From: a virus
Direction: 5' to 3' (one strand)
IMG/VR virus record: IMGVR_UViG_3300007540_000148
Location: 1-21,542 of that record
DNA: 21,542 bases
The position numbers were made by a program, and so were the translations under genes. This document shows positions 12,712 to 20,204 of this stretch, one piece after another. The notes under the pieces are model-generated. The model searched no databases. It worked only from the letters and a program-made list of their open reading frames with translations, and was not told the origin of the DNA. Position 1 is the first letter of the stretch; each line of letters opens with the position of its first letter.

Positions 12712-14444
12712 TGACTTAACTTCCTTTGCAGTAATTTAAGTTGGCGTCTAAGATCATCTCTTATATCTCGTTTAAGGCGTAAACCATCAAGCCTATCAAT
12801 ATAATCTTGAATTTCTTTTGGACCTGCATTTGCAAAATCAAAATTAACATACTGACCAAAACCTTGCTGTAATCTCTCACGAGCTTTTGTTAGGTCATTT
12901 AACTTTTTGTCACCTAAACCTTCTTGAACATATCTTTTTGCAGTTTCAAGTAAAAGTTCTGGTCTTTGATCTGGACTTTTTTTGGCTCGATCTTGGTTTT
13001 CTATATCATTCATTTTTTCAATTTCAGGAAGTGCTTCGGAAATATAAGCACCAACATCTTTAGGAACATCAGATCCAAAAGCACCCTTACGTTCTTTCAA
13101 GAAACTAATAACGCCTTTTTGTTGAGCATCGTTAAACTGTCTTAGCTTTTCTCTGAGGTTATTAGCTTCTTTTCCAAACACATTATTAGATTCTAATTTA
13201 ACATCTAAATCCACAGGATCGGTTACACGACCCTCAATAATCATTCGCGTTACAGTGTCAATGCCAGTTTCAGAGCTTTTTATTCTGGGCCTAAAATCTG
13301 GATTTTCTGCTAATTTTAAAACGTCTGGGTCAACTTTAATAACGCCTGACAAAGCAAGAGCTTTAAGTTCTAAAGCCGCCATAGCTCTTACTTCAGAAGT
13401 AGATGGTTCAGTATATAATGTTGCTACAAGCATATTATATTCTTGAGTGGTTTTTTCTTTAAATTGATCAGTTTTATTTTGCTTTTCTGTGTGTATAGCT
13501 GCGCGTTCGTCACGTATTTCGTCACGCACTCTTTCTTTGCCGTCTTCATCAAGGCTAAAATAAAGGGCTGTTTTGTTTCCAAACAAACCAACATTAATAT
13601 TAACTTGATCTGGGTTTTCACGAGCAAATTTACGGAGCGCATTGATCTTTGCGTTCGTCCGCATATCTTTAACAAATTCTCTAGTACGATCAATATTTAC
13701 AGCATCTTTAGTATTGATTGCTTGATCTATAAGAGACCTTTCCAGAACATCAAATTCTGCATCTACATCTAAAACCGCTTTACCATTAATTATGGTGTGA
13801 CCACCCTGAAAATTGTCAGCGATACTATAGAAAATATCTTTAGAACTTTCTAAGCCACTAGCAAATTTAGCAGCAACCGCTGCATTCCTAAGTTTATAGG
13901 ATTGCTCAAGTGCTGATTTGTAAATAGGTGCAGCTAAAGTACCAACGGTTGCCCTGTATTGAGCGGCGTATTTCCCGCCAAATTGAGACAACAGAGACCC
14001 ATGTCCGTTAGTTATTGCATCTATTTCCGTCTCAACATCGACCGGGTCTAATATATCACCGCCTTCAATAGCGGCAGAAAGTTGTGCCAACTTTGAACGA
14101 ACGTCAGTTTCTAATTCAACTCTAAGTTGCGCGCCTACAGCAGCACGAGAAGCTGCGCCAAAGATTGTGTCTTGATCGCCAACAATATCATCAATACTTA
14201 AACCAGCCTCAAGAGCAGTTTTGATTTGCTCTGGGTTTTGACCGAGCTTGTAGCCAAACTCTTCACCTTCAATCTTTGCTCGACGACCAGCTTCCTCAAA
14301 GGCATAGGAACTTATTTTATCTAACGCACTAGATAGACGTTGATAACCAGCAGCCTGAGTAGCGCCTGCTCCCGCATAATCAATGCGAGGCGGTGGCGCG
14401 AGGCTTATGCCAAGTGGGCGATAGCGAGGAAGACGTTCTGCCAT
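12708..14444 (-). CDS. internal virion protein, gp15-position, largely helical
   Basis: This 578-aa protein is in the position of T7 gp15. It begins MAERLPRYRPLGIS and continues with long charged helices rich in Lys, Glu, Arg and Asn across nearly all its length (for instance residues 35-75, 300-360 and 440-578). No enzymatic motif is recognised. I chose the ATG at 14444: GAGG lies 5 bases upstream and it starts just after the stop of the gp14-like gene. An ATG at 14507 would create a 56-bp overlap and add 21 residues unlike the rest. In T7 the gp15 protein forms part of the tube that carries DNA across the envelope. Assignment is by order and composition, not by recognised domain. Confidence 0.72.
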   Translation of the reverse strand: MAERLPRYRPLGISLAPPPRIDYAGAGATQAAGYQRLSSALDKISSYAFEEAGRRAKIEGEEFGYKLGQNPEQIKTALEAGLSIDDIVGDQDTIFGAASRAAVGAQLRVELETDVRSKLAQLSAAIEGGDILDPVDVETEIDAITNGHGSLLSQFGGKYAAQYRATVGTLAAPIYKSALEQSYKLRNAAVAAKFASGLESSKDIFYSIADNFQGGHTIINGKAVLDVDAEFDVLERSLIDQAINTKDAVNIDRTREFVKDMRTNAKINALRKFARENPDQVNINVGLFGNKTALYFSLDEDGKERVRDEIRDERAAIHTEKQNKTDQFKEKTTQEYNMLVATLYTEPSTSEVRAMAALELKALALSGVIKVDPDVLKLAENPDFRPRIKSSETGIDTVTRMIIEGRVTDPVDLDVKLESNNVFGKEANNLREKLRQFNDAQQKGVISFLKERKGAFGSDVPKDVGAYISEALPEIEKMNDIENQDRAKKSPDQRPELLLETAKRYVQEGLGDKKLNDLTKARERLQQGFGQYVNFDFANAGPKEIQDYIDRLDGLRLKRDIRDDLRRQLKLLQRKLSQ

Positions 14445-14451
14445 TTTTACC

Positions 14452-14940
14452 TCACGTCCAAATACTTGCGGTGTCGCCGCCACTTGGTTTACCACCAAGT
14501 TTACCATAAGATAATGCAGCCGATCCTAGCGTACCAACAGCTTGATACAAACCAGCCCTTTGTGCAGACTTTGCTTGTTTCATTAAGTTTTGCGCTGCTA
14601 TCTGACCACCTTCTCTAAGAATGATTTGATTGTCTTCACTAATGTAAAACTCTTGGGCACCTTCGGACATATTGTATATTGCAAGGTTTTGTGCACTACC
14701 TGAGAATGGGTCAATACCACCAGCAGCAGCTCGTGCATTTAGTGCAGCATTAGCTCTATTTAATTGTTTTAGCGCTTCAATTCCTTGCGCTCTGGCCTCA
14801 AGAGCTTTCCCTCTAGCCTCAATGGTTGCCATTGTAGCTTGACGCGCAAGACCCTTAGCCTGCGCCCGTCCAGCTTGATATTGACCAAATGCCGAAACGG
14901 CAGAGAGGCCAACAGCTATAATTGGTAATGCAGCAGCCAT
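14452..14940 (-). CDS. internal virion protein, gp14-like
   Basis: This 162-aa protein resembles T7 gp14 (internal virion protein B) in size, position and layout. A hydrophobic N-terminal segment (ALPIIAVGLSAVSAFG, 4-19) precedes a long Ala/Gln/Arg-rich helix (about 20-72), a Gly-rich turn (AAAGGIDPFSGSA) and a second helix with NLMKQAKSAQRAGLY. In T7 the homologue inserts into the outer membrane at the start of DNA ejection. The gene starts one base after the stop of the tail tubular B gene. The C terminus is Gly/Ser-rich. The family link is a pattern judgement; the operon order supports it well. Confidence 0.76.
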   Translation of the reverse strand: MAAALPIIAVGLSAVSAFGQYQAGRAQAKGLARQATMATIEARGKALEARAQGIEALKQLNRANAALNARAAAGGIDPFSGSAQNLAIYNMSEGAQEFYISEDNQIILREGGQIAAQNLMKQAKSAQRAGLYQAVGTLGSAALSYGKLGGKPSGGDTASIWT

Positions 14941-14941
14941 C

Positions 14942-17149
14942 TTATTGTCCCGCGCTTAGTTTGTAGTCGATACCCAATACAGTCATTTTCAATGGAACCG
15001 ATTGCCCAATAGTTATCTGACCTTCATAAGTATAACCTAAAATACCATGCAGTGTCTTTATGCCAGTAAACGCTGGAACAGCAGCGTCTAATATTGCCCC
15101 ATCAAGACGACGGAATGCAATCTCTTTACCACCTATGGTCATAGATTGCGTGTCATAAACTTCTGCGTTTACCTCAAAGATACGCTTCTTAAATCCGCGT
15201 AATGGACCGCTTTGCAGTCCCGGCTCAACAGGAAGCGTTTTGATTTCGGTATTGAAGTTTAACCCAACCTGATAGCTCGAAGTCGCCGCTTGAGCGAACG
15301 TAATCGTGTACGGAGACGCTGGTACAACCTGTGCAACTTCAACAATACCGTCTCGTACAATCTGGACAGTTTCTCCTTGGAGGTGATCCATAGTGACTGA
15401 AGCAGCCGCTCCGCCCGATTTAGCAGAATCAACAAAGATTTCATCGTCAAATAACTCCACGAGATAAACATCTGAACCGTTTATGGTTCGTTTCACCACG
15501 ACATAGATTAAGTCAATATCAACACCAACATTGACAAACTCGCCATCAGTAGTCCACTCAGACGGCGCAATAACATTCTGTGAACGCAGTAATGTATAAC
15601 AAGCCATAGACCCGTCATCGCCATTCACAATCAAAAGACGGTCGCCTTCATCGGTACTTGTTGCAACGCGCGTTGCCATTTCTTCTGGAGATTTTAGCAA
15701 GTGAGACGAAAGCAAGGATATCTTAGCTGACGCATAAGCGTTCTGAACATCAGTATATAGAAAGTCCTGTAGCGCTTTGCCTTGTCTTTGGATGAAAAGC
15801 GTAGCACCATCAATGTTTTGCAATCGAATACCCGGCTTCATGCCGTAAGATGATTGCTGCTTAACAATCAAATTAGTAGGCGTGATTGGCGTATCTAATG
15901 ATTGAGGCACATAAAACTCACCGCCAGTCGTAAACACCTGCAAGTGACGGCCAGCATAAATGTCTACAATCGCGTTGAATGTGCCAGTATCAAGTGTGGC
16001 TTCAACAGCATCATCATCCAATCCTTCATTTGGGCTGAAGTCAAAAAACGATGATACGCGAGAACCCCAGATTGTAGATGGGCGAGACTTACTTCCACCA
16101 AAGAATAAACGACCTTCGTGGAAAGTAGTGCTACGAGGCCAACCACGAGAAGCGGACCACGTTGGCTCATAGCCATGTTCTGTTACATAGTCACCAGCAT
16201 CTATCTGGCTATTGTCAAAGAATGGAACTTCAGTAAATGCTTTAACTTCTGTGTCGCTAACAAACTCAATAACACGCGCACGACCAAAACCATTATTAGC
16301 AACAACGTACTCATCAACCATTGCAGAGCCAAAAGGTTGCACTTTGTATCCTGTGGTCGCATCTGGGGCTGTATCCCAATCTGGGGTAACAGTCAGCACT
16401 TTTGTTGAAGCAACATAATCTTCAACATGCCGTACTTGTCCTGACCCAGTGCCGGATGTCAGTGTGATGAACATACCATTAGGCTCATCATCGCTAGTGA
16501 AGCTACTAGCAGCCTTGAGCGTAATTGTACTAGTTGTGCCAGCTTGTGCTGTGCCAGTGTCTGTAGTCGCACCAGAAGCGGTCAGAGTGATATTACCACT
16601 GGCTGCACTAGGAGTGATGTCATACGTGGTGACATGCGTATCAATATCAAAGGCATATCTAGGAATAAAATCAAAGGCAATCGTGCTGACAGTCCAAGTA
16701 GCATCGGTTGCACCGCGAACAATCTTTATAGGCTCAAGGTCTTCGTGAACTATGATTACTGTATCAGCGGACTGCACCCAGTTCATTTCTGGTAAAATGG
16801 CAGCAGTCAACGCAGATACGGTAGCGTAATCGTTGCCAGAACCATTGATATTCGTAATCTTTACACCGTCTTTGAAGACGTACATTTTACCCGGTGTAAA
16901 GATAAGCATGTAGCTATCAGACACGCTAAACTCAAACGACACCATGCGAACAGCGTTAGCTGCACCAGCGTCTAGCGTGGTTATGTATTTTGTGCCGGGT
17001 CTGCGAGTAGCACCACCCTGCGGCTGAATAGAAACATTTTGAGCAGTCGTAAGGCCAGATTGATACTGGGCAATATCAGTCCTTGCGCGCAGACGTGGGT
17101 CTAGCACTCCAGACGTGAAATTGTTTTGCATACGAATAACACGGCTCAT
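14942..17149 (-). CDS. tail tubular protein B (T7 gp12-like nozzle)
   Basis: This 735-aa tail protein corresponds to the gp12 nozzle of T7-like phages. The N terminus carries the typical signature of the family: NFTSGVLDPRLRARTDIAQY (10-29), then the N.....GG..RRPGTKY segment (about 38-55). The rest is beta-rich, with FFGGSKSRPSTIWGSR in the middle (about 350-366). The length is close to T7 gp12 (794 aa). Its ATG overlaps the stop of the tail tubular A gene (ATGA). It forms the distal part of the short tail through which DNA leaves. Confidence 0.9.
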   Translation of the reverse strand: MSRVIRMQNNFTSGVLDPRLRARTDIAQYQSGLTTAQNVSIQPQGGATRRPGTKYITTLDAGAANAVRMVSFEFSVSDSYMLIFTPGKMYVFKDGVKITNINGSGNDYATVSALTAAILPEMNWVQSADTVIIVHEDLEPIKIVRGATDATWTVSTIAFDFIPRYAFDIDTHVTTYDITPSAASGNITLTASGATTDTGTAQAGTTSTITLKAASSFTSDDEPNGMFITLTSGTGSGQVRHVEDYVASTKVLTVTPDWDTAPDATTGYKVQPFGSAMVDEYVVANNGFGRARVIEFVSDTEVKAFTEVPFFDNSQIDAGDYVTEHGYEPTWSASRGWPRSTTFHEGRLFFGGSKSRPSTIWGSRVSSFFDFSPNEGLDDDAVEATLDTGTFNAIVDIYAGRHLQVFTTGGEFYVPQSLDTPITPTNLIVKQQSSYGMKPGIRLQNIDGATLFIQRQGKALQDFLYTDVQNAYASAKISLLSSHLLKSPEEMATRVATSTDEGDRLLIVNGDDGSMACYTLLRSQNVIAPSEWTTDGEFVNVGVDIDLIYVVVKRTINGSDVYLVELFDDEIFVDSAKSGGAAASVTMDHLQGETVQIVRDGIVEVAQVVPASPYTITFAQAATSSYQVGLNFNTEIKTLPVEPGLQSGPLRGFKKRIFEVNAEVYDTQSMTIGGKEIAFRRLDGAILDAAVPAFTGIKTLHGILGYTYEGQITIGQSVPLKMTVLGIDYKLSAGQ

Positions 17150-17760
17150 CCACGAATATCCGTTAAGGGGAAGTCCATAATGTTCTGTGGTGGGCGATCA
17201 ACGCCATCAATATTCATTGACACACGCACTAATCCACCACGCATGTTCTCAGAAGGCGCACCATAAGCGAGACGATGGTAGTAATCGCCTTTTTGTATTT
17301 GATCCGTAATCGGTTCAGCAAATGATGCAGCTAGTGCATGTTTGAGAAGATTAACGAAATACGGCGGAAAAAAGGCAGGTTCTGGACGATACTGATAATC
17401 AATCCAAACCTCTTCATAATTCGTATAAACGTCAGTGCCGTATATCTCAAAGTCACGCACTGGCAGAGAACCAACGGAGCCAGTGATGAAAAGAGCTTTA
17501 GGATTGCCAAGGATATCACCCGGCAGTGTGTAGCGGTATTTCCATTCGTTAATCGGAGTATCGACAAGACGAGCTAACTTAACTTTCTTGATCGACCACG
17601 AATATGGATACTGCATAATCAAGGTATCGCGGATATCGTCATACAAGCGATCCGCAACCTGCGCTTCATCTGTTCCTTCAGAGAAGGAAGAAATAGCAGA
17701 CGCGCCTAACATTATCATGGCGTCCGAACAAATAGTTAATTTGGTATCTCCAGAAGCCAT
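17146..17760 (-). CDS. tail tubular protein A (T7 gp11-like adaptor)
   Basis: This 204-aa protein matches the T7 gp11 gatekeeper or adaptor that joins portal and nozzle (T7 gp11 is 196 aa). It shows the usual start (LTICSDAMIMLGASAISSF), then A..LYDDIRDTLIMQYPYSWSIK (about 36-58), Y.LPGD.....AL and the C-terminal AA.FAEPITDQ helix. GGAG lies 6 bases before the ATG. It is the first gene after the terminator that follows the 92-aa gene, so it is probably reached by read-through from the capsid transcript or from upstream. The overlap with tail tubular B (ATGA) couples the two. Confidence 0.9.
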   Translation of the reverse strand: MASGDTKLTICSDAMIMLGASAISSFSEGTDEAQVADRLYDDIRDTLIMQYPYSWSIKKVKLARLVDTPINEWKYRYTLPGDILGNPKALFITGSVGSLPVRDFEIYGTDVYTNYEEVWIDYQYRPEPAFFPPYFVNLLKHALAASFAEPITDQIQKGDYYHRLAYGAPSENMRGGLVRVSMNIDGVDRPPQNIMDFPLTDIRG

Positions 17761-17773
17761 CTTTTACTCCGCA

Positions 17774-17801
17774 AGAAAAGGGGTGAGCCGAAGCCCACCC
17801 C
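17774..17801 (-). terminator. strong intrinsic terminator after the capsid genes
   Basis: On the minus strand a 9-bp GC-rich stem (17801-17793 with 17788-17780, one G-U pair) closes a UUCG tetraloop and is followed by TTTTCTT (17779-17773). It begins 8 bases after the stop of the 92-aa gene and lies entirely before the tail tubular A ribosome binding site. Its place matches T7 T-phi, which follows the capsid gene and is only partly efficient. Confidence 0.88.
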
Positions 17802-17808
17802 GATCCTA

Positions 17809-18087
17809 TTAGTCGCCGTCGGTTGCGGCAAGTGTCGTGCCGTCAGCAACGTCAACAACGCCACCTGAGTTCGAGAGAACTTGGGTCAACGTGCTAACGC
17901 GAGTGCCTCCGGTAGAGGTTACGCAATAAATCAAATCGCCCACTGCGAGAGTGTCCGAAATGTCATTGAAGTAACCTTCGGTATTTACGTCGGCAATCGT
18001 ATCAGCGGTCTGATAGGTGTAGATGCTAGGAGCATTACCCTTTTTAGAAGCTGAAACAACACCGAGGCCAGCAGCATCAAAAGCCAT
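17809..18087 (-). CDS. small capsid-linked structural protein candidate
   Basis: This 92-aa protein is encoded 12 bases after the capsid gene with a near-perfect ribosome binding site (AGGAGG), which suggests strong translation. It is Ala/Thr/Gly/Val-rich and beta-like. IYTYQTADTIADVNTEGYF (about 22-40) and TLAVGDLIYCVTSTGG (46-61) are segments I recall from phage proteins next to capsid genes. It shares the capsid transcript between promoter and terminator, so it is likely needed in many copies, as a decoration or head-stabilising protein would be. No function has been shown as far as I know; the decoration role is inference from position, size and expression signals. Confidence 0.72.
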   Translation of the reverse strand: MAFDAAGLGVVSASKKGNAPSIYTYQTADTIADVNTEGYFNDISDTLAVGDLIYCVTSTGGTRVSTLTQVLSNSGGVVDVADGTTLAATDGD

Positions 18088-18099
18088 AATTCAGCCTCC

Positions 18100-18933
18100 T
18101 TATTCTGTGCTGGAGATTTTGACGATGCCTTCATCGTCGATTGCAATGGCTCCAGCGGAGAACATTGAAGCGACAAGGAAGGATGTCTTCTCAGGCACAT
18201 AGTTGATTTCTGACCGCTGGTTCATGCTGATGCCAAGGCCAACCGCGTCGCGGTGGAAGGCAAAGCTGGTGCGGGTGGATGGAAGTGGCAAGCCACCTTC
18301 ATCACGATCACCAAGCATGATGAACTTGAAGCCGAGGAACGTATCGATCTCACCCATCGACAGAGCCTTCACGGTAGCGAAGTCGCTGCTGGTGAGTTCG
18401 GTCTCGTCAAGCAATGCAGCCAGACCATTAGCATGGATAACCATGCAACGACCTTCAGCCGGAACGTTTTTGGCGTCCAGAGCTTTTTTAGCAGCAAGAA
18501 GTTTGGCGAGGTTTAGGTTTGTGCCAGCGCCACCAATGTCAGTGCTGACAGTGGATGGTGAAGACGCAGCGTTCAGCGCATCAATGACAAGCTGATCCAT
18601 GCGACGGCCAATGGCATTACCAACGACCTGCACAAGCTCACGACGCTCGTCAAAGTTTACTTTAGCTTGATGGAAGATATCACTGTATTCAGCAGCGATA
18701 TAGTCCGACATTGAAGCTGTCACCTGAGAGTAGGAGACGTTCAAAGGTGTCACGTCCGATTGTGGAACGCGAATTGTTGCGGTGCCTTTCCCAATCTTAG
18801 GGAACTTCACCTGATTGCCCTCGACGTTGTTCCGCTCACGAGTCACGCCAGCAAGCGCACGAGACGCCTGATATGCCTGCTTGACTTCTGCATCGAACAA
18901 CTGGACGAAAGCGTTAGAAATGCCAACAGCCAT
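18100..18933 (-). CDS. major capsid protein (HK97 fold)
   Basis: This 277-aa protein is the shell protein. Its N-terminal helix (FVQLFDAEVKQAYQAS, 9-24) leads to a VKFPKIGKGTATIR strand, then the DERRELVQVVGNAIGRRMDQL spine-helix region (about 95-115). A long domain ends with SRAVGL-type sequence (FAFHRDAVGLGISMN) and a C-terminal DDEGIVKI strand. The order is that of small HK97-fold capsid proteins in podoviruses (Phage_capsid_2-like by memory). It lacks resemblance to T7 gp10 at the level I can judge. AGGA lies 9 bases before the ATG. A dedicated promoter upstream and a strong terminator downstream fit its high expression. Confidence 0.92.
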   Translation of the reverse strand: MAVGISNAFVQLFDAEVKQAYQASRALAGVTRERNNVEGNQVKFPKIGKGTATIRVPQSDVTPLNVSYSQVTASMSDYIAAEYSDIFHQAKVNFDERRELVQVVGNAIGRRMDQLVIDALNAASSPSTVSTDIGGAGTNLNLAKLLAAKKALDAKNVPAEGRCMVIHANGLAALLDETELTSSDFATVKALSMGEIDTFLGFKFIMLGDRDEGGLPLPSTRTSFAFHRDAVGLGISMNQRSEINYVPEKTSFLVASMFSAGAIAIDDEGIVKISSTE

Positions 18934-19030
18934 TTCCAGTTCCTTTCGTTAGAACAGTTATCAAATTAATCGCCATGCAGGTATCCGTAAGGGCTGCGAG
19001 CTTGAACGATTTAACGCCACGTCCCAAGGC

Positions 19031-19067
19031 GGGTCTGGCGGGCCAGTAATGGGTATCCGTCAGACCC
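19031..19067. promoter_or_regulatory. inverted repeat at the predicted capsid transcript start
   Basis: GGGTCTG (19031-19037) pairs with CAGACCC (19061-19067), a perfect 7-bp inverted repeat. Inner pairs extend it to 12 bp on the plus strand with two G-T pairs; on the minus strand these become A-C mismatches. One arm lies between the -10 box and the predicted start of the leftward promoter (about 19061). Because of this it looks more like an operator or a DNA site than a hairpin in the transcript. Confidence 0.5.
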
Positions 19068-19096
19068 AATATAAGAAACTAATTGTTAGTTGTAAA
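19068..19096 (-). promoter_or_regulatory. strong sigma70-type promoter for the major capsid gene
   Basis: On the minus strand TTTACA (19096-19091), a 17-base spacer and TATATT (19073-19068) each match the consensus at 5 of 6 positions. The start would be near 19061, leaving a leader of about 128 bases before the capsid gene. It is the only good promoter I see within the late operon. Confidence 0.7.
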
Positions 19097-19104
19097 CAAG
19101 TAAC

Positions 19105-19126
19105 AGTGTTGCATTTTTGCAACACT
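19105..19126 (-). terminator. hairpin after the scaffold gene
   Basis: AGTGTTGCA, a 4-base loop and TGCAACACT form a perfect 9-bp hairpin that begins at the scaffold stop codon. The downstream sequence (GTTACTTGTTTAC) has only a weak T-tract. It probably slows or partly terminates transcripts from the portal side, or protects their 3' end, just before the capsid promoter. Confidence 0.55.
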
Positions 19127-19935
19127 TATATCGGTTGATAAGGTTCACCTCCGTACATCTTCTCGAACATCCGTTCGACTTTTGCACGATAGGCTGGATC
19201 AGTATTGTACTCAGGACGACCAACCATAGCTGTCAACTCTTCGCGGCTCGGTCCATCTTCGATGGTAGAGACATCCACAGGAACAGTTTGGTCGCCATAG
19301 TAGGCACGTATCTTTTGAAGAGCGCGAATACCATCGGCAGTTCCGCCCATGATTTTAAACTCTTCAAAGTCATTCTCGCCCCAAACACCCTTACGAACTA
19401 GGCTTTGAGCCCAATCCGTCATGGATTTGATTGTGGCATCAGCGTTTGGACCGAGTTTCTTATACTCTTCTTGATACGATAACTGGGCTTGTTGAGCCTC
19501 GCTACCAGACATATCAAGAAACTTTTGAGCTAACTCGTCAAAAGCAGACTGACTAATACCATTCTCTTTGGCCCATTCCTTGTAGGTTACAAAGAGTTCA
19601 TCGTCTTGGGGTATATTTGCGCTCGTAAAAACTGAATCATCATACGTTTCGGGAGCTTTGTGTTTTCCTTGCGAAAACTTTTTCTGAAGTTCGTTATAGG
19701 ATTTAACGAGGTTTTCAAGGTCTGGACCTTCGTCGTCGTTCCAAAACTTCGCTGGATACCAATCTGGTTTAACAAATTCAGTCTCCTCGTCTTCTGAAGC
19801 AACGGTGACTTCATCAACCGATTTTGCCTCAGATGGGGAAACCCCTTCAAGATGGGAGATGCTTACTTCCTGCTCTTGCTGGTTATCGTCGCTCTCGACT
19901 GAGGCTTCGGCCAGCAAGCCTTCGGTTGCGTTCAT
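19126..19935 (-). CDS. capsid assembly scaffolding protein
   Basis: This 269-aa protein is acidic and helical with an unstructured N terminus (residues 1-52, rich in Glu, Asp, Ser). KPDWYPAKFW and LVKSYNELQKKFSQGK (about 56-92) then give the signature of podoviral scaffolds. The central helices and the C-terminal segment (PAYRAKVERMFEKMYGG) fit proteins that hold capsid subunits during assembly and leave before or during DNA packaging. T7 gp9 is of similar size (307 aa). The order portal, small protein, scaffold, capsid supports the call. Its ATG overlaps the stop of the 90-aa gene (ATGA). Confidence 0.86.
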   Translation of the reverse strand: MNATEGLLAEASVESDDNQQEQEVSISHLEGVSPSEAKSVDEVTVASEDEETEFVKPDWYPAKFWNDDEGPDLENLVKSYNELQKKFSQGKHKAPETYDDSVFTSANIPQDDELFVTYKEWAKENGISQSAFDELAQKFLDMSGSEAQQAQLSYQEEYKKLGPNADATIKSMTDWAQSLVRKGVWGENDFEEFKIMGGTADGIRALQKIRAYYGDQTVPVDVSTIEDGPSREELTAMVGRPEYNTDPAYRAKVERMFEKMYGGEPYQPI

Positions 19936-20204
19936 AATTTAGATGCCCTTCTTATTCGCCGCTCTATTTCGCGGACTAGTGAGTTTTGCCCCTCGCGCGC
20001 ATAGCCGTGGGACGCTTCTTCGCCCGGATACCAAGTGGGCTGCTCTATGGTAAGCGAACGCAAATGGGACAAGAGTTCTTGCCCATCGTCGCTACCAAAG
20101 ACTCGGAGATACAATCTATCAATGTCATCTTGTTCGTTTTGACTCGTGCGCCGAAGCTCCGGTTCTACTTGCCGGAGCCCCTCCCAACCTTCTACGATTG
20201 ACAT
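19932..20204 (-). CDS. Bbp19-like small head-module protein
   Basis: This 90-aa protein lies between portal and scaffold. It has the pattern of the Bbp19-like phage family: LRVFGSDDGQELLSHLR (about 33-49) and, near the end, GYAREGQNSLVREIERRIRR (67-86). The function of that family is unknown; it often sits near the portal and may help in head assembly. The ATG begins directly after the portal stop (TAA then ATG) and its TGA overlaps the scaffold start. The protein is highly charged, with no membrane segment. Confidence 0.62.
   Translation of the reverse strand: MSIVEGWEGLRQVEPELRRTSQNEQDDIDRLYLRVFGSDDGQELLSHLRSLTIEQPTWYPGEEASHGYAREGQNSLVREIERRIRRASKL

Noticed and set aside
14445-14507. Longer start for the 578-aa gene at 14507
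   Set aside because: It would overlap the gp14-like gene by 56 bp. The ATG at 14444 has GAGG 5 bases upstream and begins just after the preceding stop.
18088-18130. Programmed frameshift between the capsid gene and the 92-aa gene, as in T7 gp10A/B
   Set aside because: No slippery heptamer is seen at the capsid end, and the 92-aa gene has its own near-perfect ribosome binding site.
18914-18976. 20-codon frame in the capsid leader (minus strand) overlapping the capsid start
   Set aside because: It could be a leader peptide, but there is no clear ribosome binding site and the sequence has no notable feature. Frames this short arise by chance in a 128-base leader.
18980-19060. Direct repeat GGTATCCGT (18980-18988 and 19052-19060) as an attachment core
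   Set aside because: At 9 bp, and both copies within one intergenic region, it is too short to support a recombination site. It may be chance or a part of the leader structure.
19031-19067. tRNA-like acceptor stem GGGTCTG/CAGACCC
   Set aside because: The enclosed 23 bases are too short for a tRNA and no anticodon or T arm can be drawn. It is better explained as an inverted repeat at the promoter.
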